Source: Chara braunii
Lineage: Eukaryota; Streptophyta; Charophyceae; Charales; Characeae
Length of the DNA stretch: 47,283 nt
Direction of reading: 5' to 3'
NCBI GenBank assembly: GCA_003427395.1
Contig: BFEA01000419.1
Location: 505,612 to 552,894 of the forward strand
In this document: piece after piece, positions 1-10,339 of the stretch
Position numbering within the stretch: position 1 is the stretch's first letter
Layout: every line of letters starts with the position of its first letter
Notes under the pieces: model-generated
Told to the model about the DNA's origin: nothing
What the model saw: only the letters and a program-made list of their open reading frames with translations
Database searches by the model: none
Translations under genes and position numbers: made by a program

Positions 1-21
1 GCAGTATCCAGCCTGTGCACG

Positions 22-23
<2 letters not shown>

Positions 24-99
<76 letters not shown>
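24..99. repeat. (CT)n microsatellite
   Basis: Uninterrupted CT dinucleotide run of about 38 units near the left edge. Similar runs occur at 45149 (GA) and at the right edge of the window. Confidence 0.97.
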
Positions 100-105
<6 letters not shown>

Positions 106-855
106 GTCTCAGCCCGGTCCTCTCTGGCTTTCTGAAAGGGCCGGAAAATAGTCAAAAAAATCGAAAAAATCCCAAAACATTTTTTTTGGGGGGTGGCCCA
201 TGAACGAACCAAAAGAAAAATATAAGTAAAAATACATAAATTCCGGACCTACCGGACAGGACGTCCGCCCGGACATCCAGATGTGGATGGTCCGGAATGG
301 GATCCAGACGTCCGGACGGTAACCATGGCAACAACTGCCTACGGTGAAATTTATCGACGGCGGCCCAGCCACAGAAGTTGCGGCCATTAACGAGGCGCAT
401 ATCTGAAAAATAGCTGGGAAAGGCACTGGTGATTTAAACCACCGGTACGTTTCCCAGCTATAGCGATAGCGAGGAAGCCACGACGTTTCTGCATGGATGG
501 ATTCACCCGCCCCCCAAAAGCCGCCGGCGTAAGCCTCAGCTTTTCTTCCCGATAGCTCCCTCTCATTTGCTGGTTCCTGATAGTTCATCGCCTGTACCGC
601 TAGGTCTTGCCGCCTCTTCTTCTACGTCGTTCAGTGCTAGTTCCTGAGCATTTGTCTTGCCAGTGGGAACACTAACAGCTGTTGGCTGGTATTGGTTAGG
701 CTCATATTTTGCCTATTGAATGTTGTGTTTGCCGGAGGGGAGGCTAGGAGTTGCTCATGAAATGTGAGGCCGGCGTTTTGCTCATGTACCTCATTCTTTT
801 CACAGATCATCTTCATCTTCATCTTCATCTTCATCCCTATTATCAGTAGTTTCTT

Positions 856-857
<2 letters not shown>
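100..857. other. non-coding stretch with a short foldback
   Basis: No credible gene. It holds several TCCGGAC/GTCCGGA motifs between 243 and 320, and a small palindrome at 411-460 whose arms begin TAGCTGGGAAA and end TTTCCCAGCTA. A CATCTT/TTCATC-rich stretch precedes the poly-T tract. Open frames here are short and repeat-derived. Confidence 0.6.

Positions 858-912
<55 letters not shown>
858..912. repeat. poly-T tract
   Basis: About 55 nearly pure T. It could be the poly(A) end of a minus-strand retrotransposed fragment; no clear target duplication was seen around it. Confidence 0.9.
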
Positions 913-916
<4 letters not shown>

Positions 917-1084
917 CGGAACGTTCAAGGTTGCAAAGTTACAATCTTTTTTTCAATTTTTAATATTTTTTTATAGATAAGAATGGTTTACAGCAACTGT
1001 TGCCATAACAGCAAACAGACAGCACTGACCTTGATTTGATGAACTGAAGCTGGATCAGGTCCGGTGCCATGGTTACCCTACCTA

Positions 1085-1191
1085 CCCTCCGGGTTGTTTG
1101 TTGAGGATTCCCGGCCTCAGAGTTACTTTCTGGTTTGAAATTTGAATAAAGGATCCTCTTCTTTTTCCTGAAAAAAAAAGAAAAAAAAAGA
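1085..1191 (+). repeat. fragment with the LINE 3'-terminal motif and A-rich tail
   Basis: Contains TGAGGATTCCCGGCCTCA followed by about 50 bases and an A-rich tail. The same motif lies shortly before the poly(A) of LINE B (near 14925, sense) and of LINE C (near 16285, antisense), so this is probably a severely 5'-truncated LINE copy. Assignment rests only on the shared motif. Confidence 0.45.
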
Positions 1192-1221
1192 TACAATCGT
1201 GGAAGTTGAAAGTGTGTCCTG

Positions 1222-1879
1222 GGGCGAGGTCCCCTAGCAACGGGATAGGATAGAAACGAGTTTGTGGGGCAGTTGAATAACCCAAATCGTGCCGTGCGGT
1301 ACTCGTGATCCCACGGTCAGTATTTTACATGCATTACCCGAAAAAGCAAGGAGATCTTGGTTCCCCTCCTCCTCTCCTTGACACTGGGCATGCCCGTGCA
1401 AAGAAAGCTTCCCGCCAGAATCTTTTCAATCGGTTGGCGGTGTGGCCAACCCCAAAGGAGGGTGGGGTTGGCCTTAGGCCCACTGGATAGAAGATTTTCA
1501 GTATTTTGCTTGCTTGCTGTTGTGCAATTATCTCATTGGGTCGGTGGAGCCCTCCTTCAATCACGGAGTATATATATATGGAGGGTATCAGGATCACTGC
1601 TGACACAATTCAAGTTTATTCCAGAAAATGTGGCGGTTACTGTTGTTGCAACCACCACCATCATATCATTTGTGATCTGATGGCTCGGAAGCACTCTGCC
1701 GTGATTTTTTATTTTTATTTTTTCCCCCCCCGGTGTGAGGTCTCTGTTTCTCTTTTTTTTTTTGGCCTTTCTTCTGTTTTCTCAGCCCAGAAATTCGTAA
1801 TGAACCTGTCAGCCCGCTGCCACTCAGTGTCACACTGGATCGGCCACGCTCCTATCCTACTGTTAATGGGACCTCGCCC
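1222..1879. mobile_element. MITE-like element, CTG target duplication
   Basis: Imperfect terminal inverted repeats, GGGCGAGGTCCCCTAGCA on the left and the complement of GGGCGAGGTCCCATTAACA on the right, are flanked by CTG at 1219-1221 and 1880-1882. The ends match the family found at 2056, 15666, 37461 and 45708, but this copy is longer (658 bp), possibly through internal insertion of unrelated sequence. No transposase is encoded. Confidence 0.6.
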
Positions 1880-1895
1880 CTGGAATGTTTTGATT

Positions 1896-1949
1896 GGGAC
1901 TCTGGACCCAGTTTCCAGCAGGCGCTGCTCCCCACCAATAGATTGGAGC
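1896..1949 (+). repeat. dispersed GGGACGCTGG-type short repeat
   Basis: One of several copies of a roughly 52-bp sequence with the core TTTCCAGCAGG and CTGCTCCCCACCAATAGA, followed here by an A-rich stretch to about 2000. Other copies lie at 2041-2270 (split), 6758-6810 (-), 30461-30513 (-), 43682-43733 (+) and, partially, 45878-45901 (-). Confidence 0.7.
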
Positions 1950-2040
1950 ATTCCATACGGGAAAAAAAAAGGAAAAAAAAAAAAAAAGAAAAAAAAAAGC
2001 CATCATCAAAATCTTGAATCTTCAGATTGTAGTTTCATGA

Positions 2041-2299
2041 GGGACGCTGGGCCCGGGGCCAAGTCCCACTAGCAGCGTTGAGCTACCTCAACGCCTGAAT
2101 CTGGACGCTTTTGCGGAGATGTGCAGAAATGGTGTTGAGTTTCCTGAACTGCACGTCTCCACAAACACGCCCAGATTCAGGCGTTGAGGTAGCTCAACGC
2201 TGCTAGTGGGACTTGGCCCCCGGTTCCCAGCACGTGCTGCTCCCCACGAAATAGATGGGAGCTTTTATTGGGGCAAAAAAAAAAAAAAAAAAAAAAAAA
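2041..2299 (+). repeat. GGGACGCTGG-type repeat interrupted by a MITE, with A tail
   Basis: The repeat starts at 2041 and resumes after 2222 (TTCCCAGCACGTGCTGC), with the MITE 2056-2219 in between, and ends in about 25 A at 2275-2299. The A tail suggests retroposition of the host repeat. Confidence 0.65.
2056..2219. mobile_element. foldback MITE, CCG target duplication
   Basis: A 164-bp element whose arms (GGGCCAAGTCCCACTAGCA at the left and its complement at the right) pair over about 50 bp. CCG occurs at 2053-2055 and 2220-2222 as a 3-bp target duplication. It interrupts a copy of the GGGACGCTGG dispersed repeat, which independently supports insertion. The interior resembles the element at 37461-37626. 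Confidence 0.9.
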
Positions 2300-2339
2300 C
2301 AGCTCCTGAGCATTTGCTGGTTGCAGTTAACACATAGAG

Positions 2340-5300
2340 GAAGCAGTGATCTTGAACCGACCTGAATGACGGAACGAAGCTTGGTTGATTCCTTCCGAGT
2401 TACTCATCCCACAGATCCAGGCTTCACCTGGTTCTCGGCGCAGAGGACGAGGGACAGCCCTCCGCCCAAGCGGAGGCTTGACCTAATGCTGACCAAGGGA
2501 GCTGCATGGGACGCCCTGGCCTCGGTCAACTGCGTGATCGAAACGCTGTCAGACCATCGTCCCCTGGTGGCTGCCTTTGAACTTGCAAACCAACTGCAGA
2601 GGGGGCCAGGCACCTTCCGCCTGAACACGGAACTACTCAACCAACAAGGGATCCTGGACTGGACAACAGCACACTGGCGGGACTGGCAGCAAACCAAGGG
2701 GGATTTTGAAACGGAGGAACAGTGGCTGCAAATGGGTTTCAGGGTCACCACCAGAGCCCTCGATGTCTTTTCAAGAATCCAGGCCAGAGGAAGAAGGCAG
2801 CAGGAACAGAAATGCAGGGAGATGATTGCAGAAGCGGAGGCAGAATTAGAGATGCAACCATTGGCGGAACTTTACTGGCAGCACAGAAGGGACCGCTGGC
2901 TCCAGAAACTAGAGGATATGCAGGTGGAACAACACGTGATATGGGCCCAAAGAGCGCAGGAGAAGGGCCTTATAACAGCGGACCGCATGTCCAAAGAAAC
3001 CTTTCAGCGCATATGGCCCCCAAGGCAGAACGCGCTGATAAGGGAGCTCCACCATCCTTTCTACGCCGAGGCGCCACCTGCAAAGGACTCCGACTCAATT
3101 GGAGAGTATGCACTGTGCTACTTCCAAGACATCCTCACCTCAATACGAGAACCAGACCTATCCCCGCAGCAACTTAAGGAGGAGCGTGATTTGTGGCAAC
3201 ACACGGCGGTGAGACTCCCGCCGGAAGGCTGCCTAAAGTTGGAGGAACCGTTCACGCTTGACGAACTGTGGTCTGCGGTCAAGAGTATGGCGCACGGTAA
3301 GAGCCCAAGATCAGATGGACTCCCTGTGGAGTTCTACGAAGCCACATGGGAATTTTTGGGCCCGGAGCTGCTGTCCCTATTCAATAGAATCCTGGCTGGA
3401 GGTAGCCTAACACACGATATGAAGAAGGGCATCACCACTCTGATCTACAAGAAGGGAGATAAATGCAACATACGGAATTGGAGACCCATATCCAGGCTGA
3501 ACGTCTCGTACAAGATCCTGGCCAAATTGCTTGCCAGACGACTCAGCCCCTATTTGCCACTTTTAGTCCATACAGACGCTGAGAACATCATGATGGCTGT
3601 GGGCGCGCTGGAGGTCATTCAAAGTGAGAATAGACAGGTTTTGATTGCAATGCTGGATCTCAAGAAGGCGTATGACCGAGTCAATTGGTCTTTTGTGCTA
3701 GCGACCCTGGAGCATATGGGGTTTGGTCCAAGATTCCAGCAGATCGTTCGAGAGCTCTACATCGATGCGACAGCAACAGTTAATGTCAACGGCTTCCAGT
3801 CCGCCTCCTTTACACTGTCAAGATCTCTTCGCCAAGGCTGTCCGCTTGCCTCTCTTCTTTTCACACTGCAGATGGAGGTTCTCCTTAACTCGCTGAGGGC
3901 GTCGCCGCGGATACAAGGCCTGGACTTGGGGAATGGAGAGCAGATGAAGACAGGTGCCATCGCAGATGACCTACTACTTGTAGTCGAGGCGGTCCCGGAG
4001 TCAACACAAGAAGTCAAGACGCTGTTGGACAGCTACGCAACCTTGTCCGAGGCACAGGTCAATTGGGAGAAATCTGTCTACTTTCTCCCCGCAGATTATG
4101 AACTCTCTGGCCAGGACTGGGGTATGCGTAGAATCCCTTCAGACGTCTCGGAACGGTATCTAGGCGTTCAGGTCTCCCTATCGGACGCCAGACCCAACCA
4201 ACAATCAATCCTTCGTGCTCGCACCAGAGCTTGTCTTCAGAAATGCAGAGCAGCAGTCGGGATCTCACTATTAGGGCGAGCAATCTTGATCACATCAGCC
4301 GTCTTTGCGCAGCTGTGTACATAGCGGCGGTCTGCCTTATAGCCAAGCCAACCACAAGAGCGCTGGCCAGGGACGCTGCACGCTATCTCTGGAAACCAGG
4401 AGCGGAAGAGGACCAGGGGTTCATCTCTAAATGTGCCTGGTCCAAAGTCTGCACAACCAAGCGGGAGGGAGGCTTGAGCATAGTGGATCCTAGAAGCCAG
4501 AACTTGGCCCTCATGATGAAGTGGCTGCTAAAGGTCACAACCCAAACTGAACGAAGATCTTGGCTAGTGATCCTGGAGTACATGCTGCAGCAAGAACTTT
4601 CGCTGACACGCAAGGAGGACATTTGGACATGTGTTTTTATGACCACCTATGCAAATAGGCAGTTGAGATCCCCGATGGCGAAAGCCTGTTGGTCTGCATG
4701 GAGACTCCTGATGCCTACACAAAGGAAGGTACCGGTAACCAAGGAAGAAGTCCTTCGGCAAAGCATCTTTGATAACGATATGATCATCAGCAGGCAGGGC
4801 ACTCCCTTTCAAGCCACAGCTGCACCAGGTAACTTCGGGAGGAAATGGTGTGAAAGGGGAGTCGCAACAATCCGAGACTTGTGGAACGAAGATGAGGCAC
4901 AGTGGTACACAGGGGACCAGCTAAAGGTAAAGCTCAAACGCCTTCAGCACGTTGCAGAGAGATGTGCACAGATCCAGCAGGCAATCCCCCCTCACTGGCA
5001 CCAGCTACTGCAGTCAAAGGATCTCGTAGCAGGCGAATGGTATGCGCTGCCGCAGGACCAGGAACCCAAGCCAGTCTTCCGTACCATCCAACAGTTGGAC
5101 GAGGACACGTGGCAAGCCCAGCACTGGAGCCGAGCAGAGGGAACCTCCCAACAAGACAGACTGCAACGCCAGGGAGAAGCGGCAATCTGCAGCGACCAGT
5201 TACCACAGCTAATCCGAGTCGACTCCAGCCAGATCAACGGGAGAACAACATATAATCTCCTGCTCAAGGGACAGCCCCTCATGGAGGCGAGGATCGACCC

Positions 5301-5837
5301 ATTGGCTCAGTCCTGGGCAATGCGTCAGGGCCCTCCTATCCCCCTGGCTCGCTATACCACGAAGCTTGGAAGAAGACCACTTAGCCAAGTCAAAGCCTTG
5401 CCAGAAGCGGCAGCCTCAACTTTCAATCGGAAGATTCCAGATGTGCAACCAGTCACAGAGCAGGGCCTCAAAGCATTGTGGGCACAATTACCAATGCTGC
5501 CCTCACAGAAGCTTGCAGGGTTGGCATGGCTCCTCTCATCGAGAGGGGAATGGAGGTAGACACACAGTGCAGGCCGTGTGGGGGCAGGCAGGAAGAGTCC
5601 CTTGAACACCTTTTCTGGGAGTGCCCTGCCTCCAAACGCATCTGGCAGTGGTGGGAACGACACTGGCTCAACTTCGTGGGGAATCTGCTCCAATGGGACA
5701 AGGCCTGGGTTCTCCATGGATGCATCCCCAGTACCTGGTTCCAGCGAACTGGAAGAGGCTATGTTGCCCAAATGATCCGCACCATTATTATTTGGATTAT
5801 CTGGGAAGATCGCAACAAAAATAAAAGAAGATGAACC
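2340..5837 (+). mobile_element. LINE A, 5'-truncated non-LTR retrotransposon
   Basis: L1-like LINE remnant containing the end of the endonuclease, the RT and the C-terminal zinc-finger region of ORF2. ORF1 and most of the endonuclease are missing, as expected of 5' truncation. The left boundary falls between the A tract ending at 2299 and the first coding similarity near 2366. The right boundary is unclear; no convincing poly(A) follows the stop at 5834. Confidence 0.85.
2366..5834 (+). pseudogene. LINE ORF2 remnant (endonuclease end, RT, zinc finger)
   Basis: Codes for the reverse transcriptase of an L1-like retrotransposon. In order: the last part of an APE-type endonuclease (GFTWFS, RLDLML, SDHRPL), the RT with motif A AYDRVNW (near 3675), motif B RQGCPLASLLF (near 3830) and motif C IADDLLLVV (near 3960), a linker with KREGGLSIVDP (near 4470), and a C-terminal zinc-finger-like segment CRPCGG...EHLFWECP (5566-5640). 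Both catalytic Asp of ADD are kept. Two frame changes, near 4310 and 5520, break the frame. About 11 codons are missing before ENIMMAV (near 3575), where sibling copies carry an AAFIKGRSIF-like segment. The first shown codon is not a true start because the 5' part is lost. Confidence 0.9.
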
Positions 5838-5992
5838 TTTTTTTTGGTTTACCACCAACCTTCTTCCCCCCAATACAACGTGCGGTCATGATAGCAGTAC
5901 TGTATCTGGACTGAAAGACACCCCAAATACAGCTATTCGGGAGAAGAAGGGAGTACAAAAAACTGTAGTAGCCTTGGGAACCATTTGAACTC
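5838..5992. other. short intergenic stretch with a partial foldback core
   Basis: Positions 5895-5940 (TATCTGGACTGAAAG ... CCAAATACAGCTATTCGGG) resemble the centre of the foldback family seen at 15272 and 44037, without its ends. Otherwise nothing recognisable. Confidence 0.5.
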
Positions 5993-5995
5993 TCA

Positions 5996-6120
5996 GAGCA
6001 TACTCACAGTGGGACTTTTCCAGATGCATCCGACCTGCATTTACCACAGCCAGACACGGATGTTCCTGACTGCATTTACGTCCAGAAACCTGGCAAAAAA
6101 GTCCGACGGTGAGTACGCCC
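5996..6120. mobile_element. MITE, TCA target duplication
   Basis: A 125-bp element with ends GAGCATACTCACAG and the complement of GGGCGTACTCACCG, flanked by TCA at 5993-5995 and 6121-6123. Same family as 15431-15549. Confidence 0.85.
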
Positions 6121-6149
6121 TCAATTTGTTCATCGAGGGAAAACTCACA

Positions 6150-6925
6150 CCACATACTAAGGATCTTTTAAATTTTTTCCCTCAAAAAAATCCCAGGAAA
6201 AACAAAAACAACAACAAAAAAAAAAAAACAGAAAAATGTTTGGTGGACGTGTAAACATGGGCTCAGTGGTATACCCGCCAAGGGAAAAAAACGTTTGGTG
6301 GAGACTCTGGAGAGGAGGTGCATATTTCCTGTTATAGAAAGTATTTAATGCTGCTGTCGCAGGGGTGTGTGGAGCCGCCCATTTCCAGTCATTACTTTTT
6401 CTTTTTTTTTTTTTTTTTTTTGGGGGGGGTGGTTTCAGCCGCCCATTTCCAGTCATTACTTTTTGCTTTGTTGGGGAAAATCATTTCTTTTTTTTTCTTT
6501 TTTTTTTGTGGAAAATCATTACTAACACAACACCGGCTTTTATTTGGGAAAAAATAAAAAATAAAAATGGGTTGGGTGGGAAGAGCAGACCTGTCACACT
6601 GTTCCAAGTTTTTTTTTTTTTCTTTTTTTTAAACTGTTCCAAGTTTTCAGAAGGACCAATCTGATTTGCTTCTTTCTTTCTACGGCTGATAGCTGGGGCT
6701 TGTACTGGTGGTTTAAAAAAAAAAAAGGACTAATTAAAAAAAAAAAAAAAAGGACATGCTCCAGTCTATTGGTGGGGAGCTTCGCCTGCTGGAAACGGGG
6801 CCAGCGTCCCTTCATCTATTTGTTTGTTTGTTTGTTTGTTTTTACATCACACTCTATGGATGTGTGTGATCGCTTCTCCATCACCCGTTCAGTTTTTTTT
6901 TTTTTTGCTTATCTTGTAGGTTCCC
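6150..6925. other. homopolymer-rich stretch with duplicated flanks
   Basis: No gene. Many A and T runs. Two T tracts are flanked by perfect direct repeats: 6373-6400 equals 6437-6464 (28 bp, around the T tract from 6401), and 6598-6612 equals 6633-6647 (15 bp). A minus-strand copy of the GGGACGCTGG repeat lies at 6758-6810. A TTTG repeat lies at 6820-6842. Confidence 0.75.
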
Positions 6926-6939
6926 ATCTTCGTAGAAAC

Positions 6940-7036
6940 TCCACAAAAAAAAAAAAAAAAAAAAAAAAACAATCTTTGGCGAACCCTCAAGTGCACACAC
7001 CAACCGTAGGCAAAAAAAAAAACCCACGATCCAAAG

Positions 7037-7063
<27 letters not shown>
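6940..7063 (+). mobile_element. short A-rich retroposed insertion with 14-bp target duplication
   Basis: ATCTTCGTAGAAAC occurs at 6926-6939 and 7064-7077. The 124 bp between them is A-rich and ends in a long A run directly before the second copy, the arrangement expected of target-primed insertion of a small poly(A) RNA. The short unique part (near 6970-7010) is not recognised. Confidence 0.6.
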
Positions 7064-7068
<5 letters not shown>

Positions 7069-7936
7069 CGTAGAAACCTAATAGTAGCAGGTCTTCAACG
7101 TACTTTTTTCCACACAAACATTGTCAAGAGCCTTTCGTCCTTTCCCAGTCCATGGAAAAAATCTTTCTTCTGGATGGGGGCGACCGGAACGCGCTTTCAG
7201 CTGCGTTGTCTACGCTTGCGCCAGCGCGAGTTACCGTGCTAGGGTAACTTGGCTAACCCTAACTTACTATCAGCGATGGCGAGTTAAGGGGAGCATCAAC
7301 CTCTCATGGTAGCTCCATTTCGTTTGCTAGAAGTGGAGTAGGATGCGCGGCTTACCGGGGCAAAGTCCCAAAACAGAAATTACCAGATGCTACGTAGACA
7401 AGGCGAGCTCTTCTCGCCCTGTCTCCAGACCTTCACAGAAAAGTCGCCAGATACTCCGCTCTATTATGATTTCGCTTACCACGATCAGGATTACCGCAAT
7501 AGGTTTTCTGGATCGCAGCCCATTCTGGAAATTTTTCCTTTCCATCACAACCTCTCTTGTTCTTTCCTATCTTTAACCAAGTAGACATCAATAATACCAC
7601 CCCGTTGTCGCGGTTCGATACTTCATTCCTTTCCCTACTGAGGAATCTAGGGAACGTAAACAAGGAAAGGTTCTTTCTGTCCCACTTTCACCTTCCCAGG
7701 AAAGCGACACGATCGACCCCGGATTTCTTCCCGTAATCATTATCCCTAAATTCCTTTCATCATTCCTAATAGCTCCTCTCCTCCTGCACTCTCCCCCTAA
7801 CCAATACGATGACGAGATCTACTCTCTCTCGCTAAACAAGAACCGTACAATCGTTACTCTCCCTACTTGAAGGCCAAGGTCCATCGAGCGGCGAACATCT
7901 TGGTATTCCCTTTCCTTTCTCCTGAGAGCAGATACA

Positions 7937-10339
7937 ATGGACCAGGACGCAGAAGGGGGTGAACAGGACCAGGCGTCGAGCATCGATGGGGCAGAGGAAC
8001 AACGTATCCAAACACTGCTCCAGCAGTGTTTTATTCAGGGCAATATTCCGGATCTGGACCAGTACCTGGAAGTGGACACGGAAGAGGACAGCATCAACGG
8101 CGTGGTTCATGAAGATTTCAACAAGATCCAGATTCAATGGCTAAAGGATCATACGGTGGTGTTCATTTTCGGAGGAAAAGCCAAGAACTTGGGAAACAAG
8201 GAGAAGTTACAATTTGTACGAAATTTAGAGGATGGACGATTGAGGCCGGAATTCAAAGCGTTGGGAAGGGGCTCCACTCACGTGGAGGGTAGATCAATGA
8301 TTACGTACATTGCTAGGTCGATAGAGGCGAAAGAGTCAATGATGGGTAGGAAGCCGGAGATCAACTTCACTTTGGACAGACAGAAATACAAGGTAATTAT
8401 TCGATTGTGGCTTCCTAAAAACGAATGGGAAACGGAAAGAGAGAGGGAGAGGGTGAAAAATTACTGGGTAATGGCGGTAAGGTTTCCTCTATACTCTCTT
8501 TCCTTCATTCGCACCATGGTGAAAAAGGCGATAGGACCCATCGTTAAGGAGTTTGAACCGGTGGAGGACGAATCGATGCCTCATTTGGTTAATGCTAAAT
8601 TCGGTATCGATAGATCGCACGAGTCCAGATTTAAACCGGTCCTCACACTAAGAGTAGGCCTCGACACACTGTCTGCAGACCTGGTGGCCAATATCACACC
8701 TTGGTGCAGGACTTGCAGATGGTACGGTCACTACACCACGGAGTGTCCAGACAAAGAAGAAGAGTCGAAGGATCATGCCCCAAGGCGATCCGATCGCTCA
8801 ACGAGGTTCCGCCAAGAGGAGGGTTCAAGCTGGAGACCAAGCGGACCAGTTTCAGAAGTTTCGGGTGGGGATCTTCGTGCTGGAGTTAACCCCATCCCAC
8901 AACCAGGCCAGGCAACAAGGGGAGAGAACGGGAACCGACCCTCGGCACCAGGAGAGACACGCACAAGTCCACCAGTAGCTCAAGGTCATCCTACGACGAC
9001 AGCGAATCACGCGACTCAGGGGCAGTTCCCTGTGCCGTTGCTACGACTAACCCCATCTGACCCAAACCCACTTGGAGAAGCAAGAGGGAGGGTCTCATAT
9101 GGGGATAGGGAGGGGCAACAGGTGCCTCCAACATCGAATCCTGTCATGTGCGGGAGAAGAAATCCGCACTCCGCTACTGTCAATCAACACTAGAATACAG
9201 ATACCACACCTCGCAAGGGGACAGACTCTAACAGAGGAAAGCACGCTAACAACACCGCCTACAATGTATCAGCTTCCTCATTAGCAGGCCGAGGCAGAGA
9301 CTTTGGTTCTACACTCCTGGAAAAGCGGATGGCAAGCCAGGCAGCATCTACCTCTTCTCCAATAGTTCCCTCTCCCCTCTCCTCGAGAGGTAGAGGGAAC
9401 GCTGGAGGGAGAGGGGGAAACATGAGAAGGAAGGTTAATGCTAAAATTAACATTACCATTCCTGAATCCCCCAGATCTCCAGGGATAGGAGCGACCTTAG
9501 TGGAAAACAATTTGCAAGTCTCACCGACAAAATTCAGCAGAAGAGAGCTACCTCCTACGACACCTGCGGATGGACAGCTGCATCAGGAGACAAGGGTATC
9601 CTCCATGGTCCAATCACTCGAACAAGGGATTCAGCAAGAGGTGTCCCTGGCGCAGGGACTGGGAAAACATCATCATCCACTACATACAGATGGAGGTCAA
9701 GCTGCACCCACTCCAATGACGTCCATCTCCAAAGAGCAGCATTCAAAGGAGGTAACCTTCACCAATCTCTTTTGCCCTATTATCCTAAGAGACAACGCCA
9801 TCTCTGCTGAGTGGCTAACTCTCCCCAACCAGCAGGGACCCCTCAGACTACCTGTTTGGGAATTGGAAGACATCCCCTCCCCATCTGTAGCCTCCCAGTT
9901 GGTTGATGAATACCTCGCTGATAGGTATGAAACCAAATTGATAAGCGGCTATAGCATGTCACGACTGGGTCCGTTTTCCGGACACTCGGCTAAGATGACA
10001 TTTGTTTTTGTCTATCTTATTAATGCNCGGCCCCTAAGGGCCCCGACTGTGGCAGATTTTGACGGGGGTCTCNATTGGCTCTCTACCGNTGTATTCAAAT
10101 CTGCGAATATCAAAGATTTGCATATNATCATGATCTCTGACGAGATCAGGGGANATACTCTGGCTCAGTTGAATACGCAGCTAACAGGGAATAAGAACTT
10201 ATTCTCCAATTTCCTGTTGGACTCCCTCAGGAAACCGTGGGACTCAGACCTCATGATGGAAGNAGGAGTTGACGCTACAGGCCATGGTCAAGCGCCAATC
10301 CAGGCAAGGGCNCAATCCGAGGGCGTAAATGCCCATTAA
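7937..10339 (+). pseudogene. LINE ORF1 (RNA-binding protein), one internal stop
   Basis: Retrotransposon ORF1 of about 800 codons, open throughout except for a TAG at 9191-9193. ORF1 proteins bind LINE RNA and form the ribonucleoprotein with ORF2p. Seen: an acidic N-terminus; a DUF4283-like central part (KIQIQWLKDHTVVFIF near residue 60, then a basic IIRLWLPKNEWE stretch and IARS near 130); a CCHC knuckle, CRTCRWYGHYTTEC, near residue 257; a Pro/Ser/Thr/Gln-rich linker; and a C-terminal region (about 570-800, with WLTLPNQQGPLRLPVWELED) that I do not recognise. The stop codon overlaps the ORF2 start in ATGCCCATTAA. The start is the first ATG of the frame. Several N bases lie in its last third. 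Confidence 0.85.

Noticed and set aside
1506-2072. 188-residue open frame
   Set aside because: It runs across MITE ends, a dispersed repeat and an A-rich tract; no protein family is visible.
6700-7242. 180-residue Lys/Phe-rich open frame
   Set aside because: It is the translation of A and T tracts.
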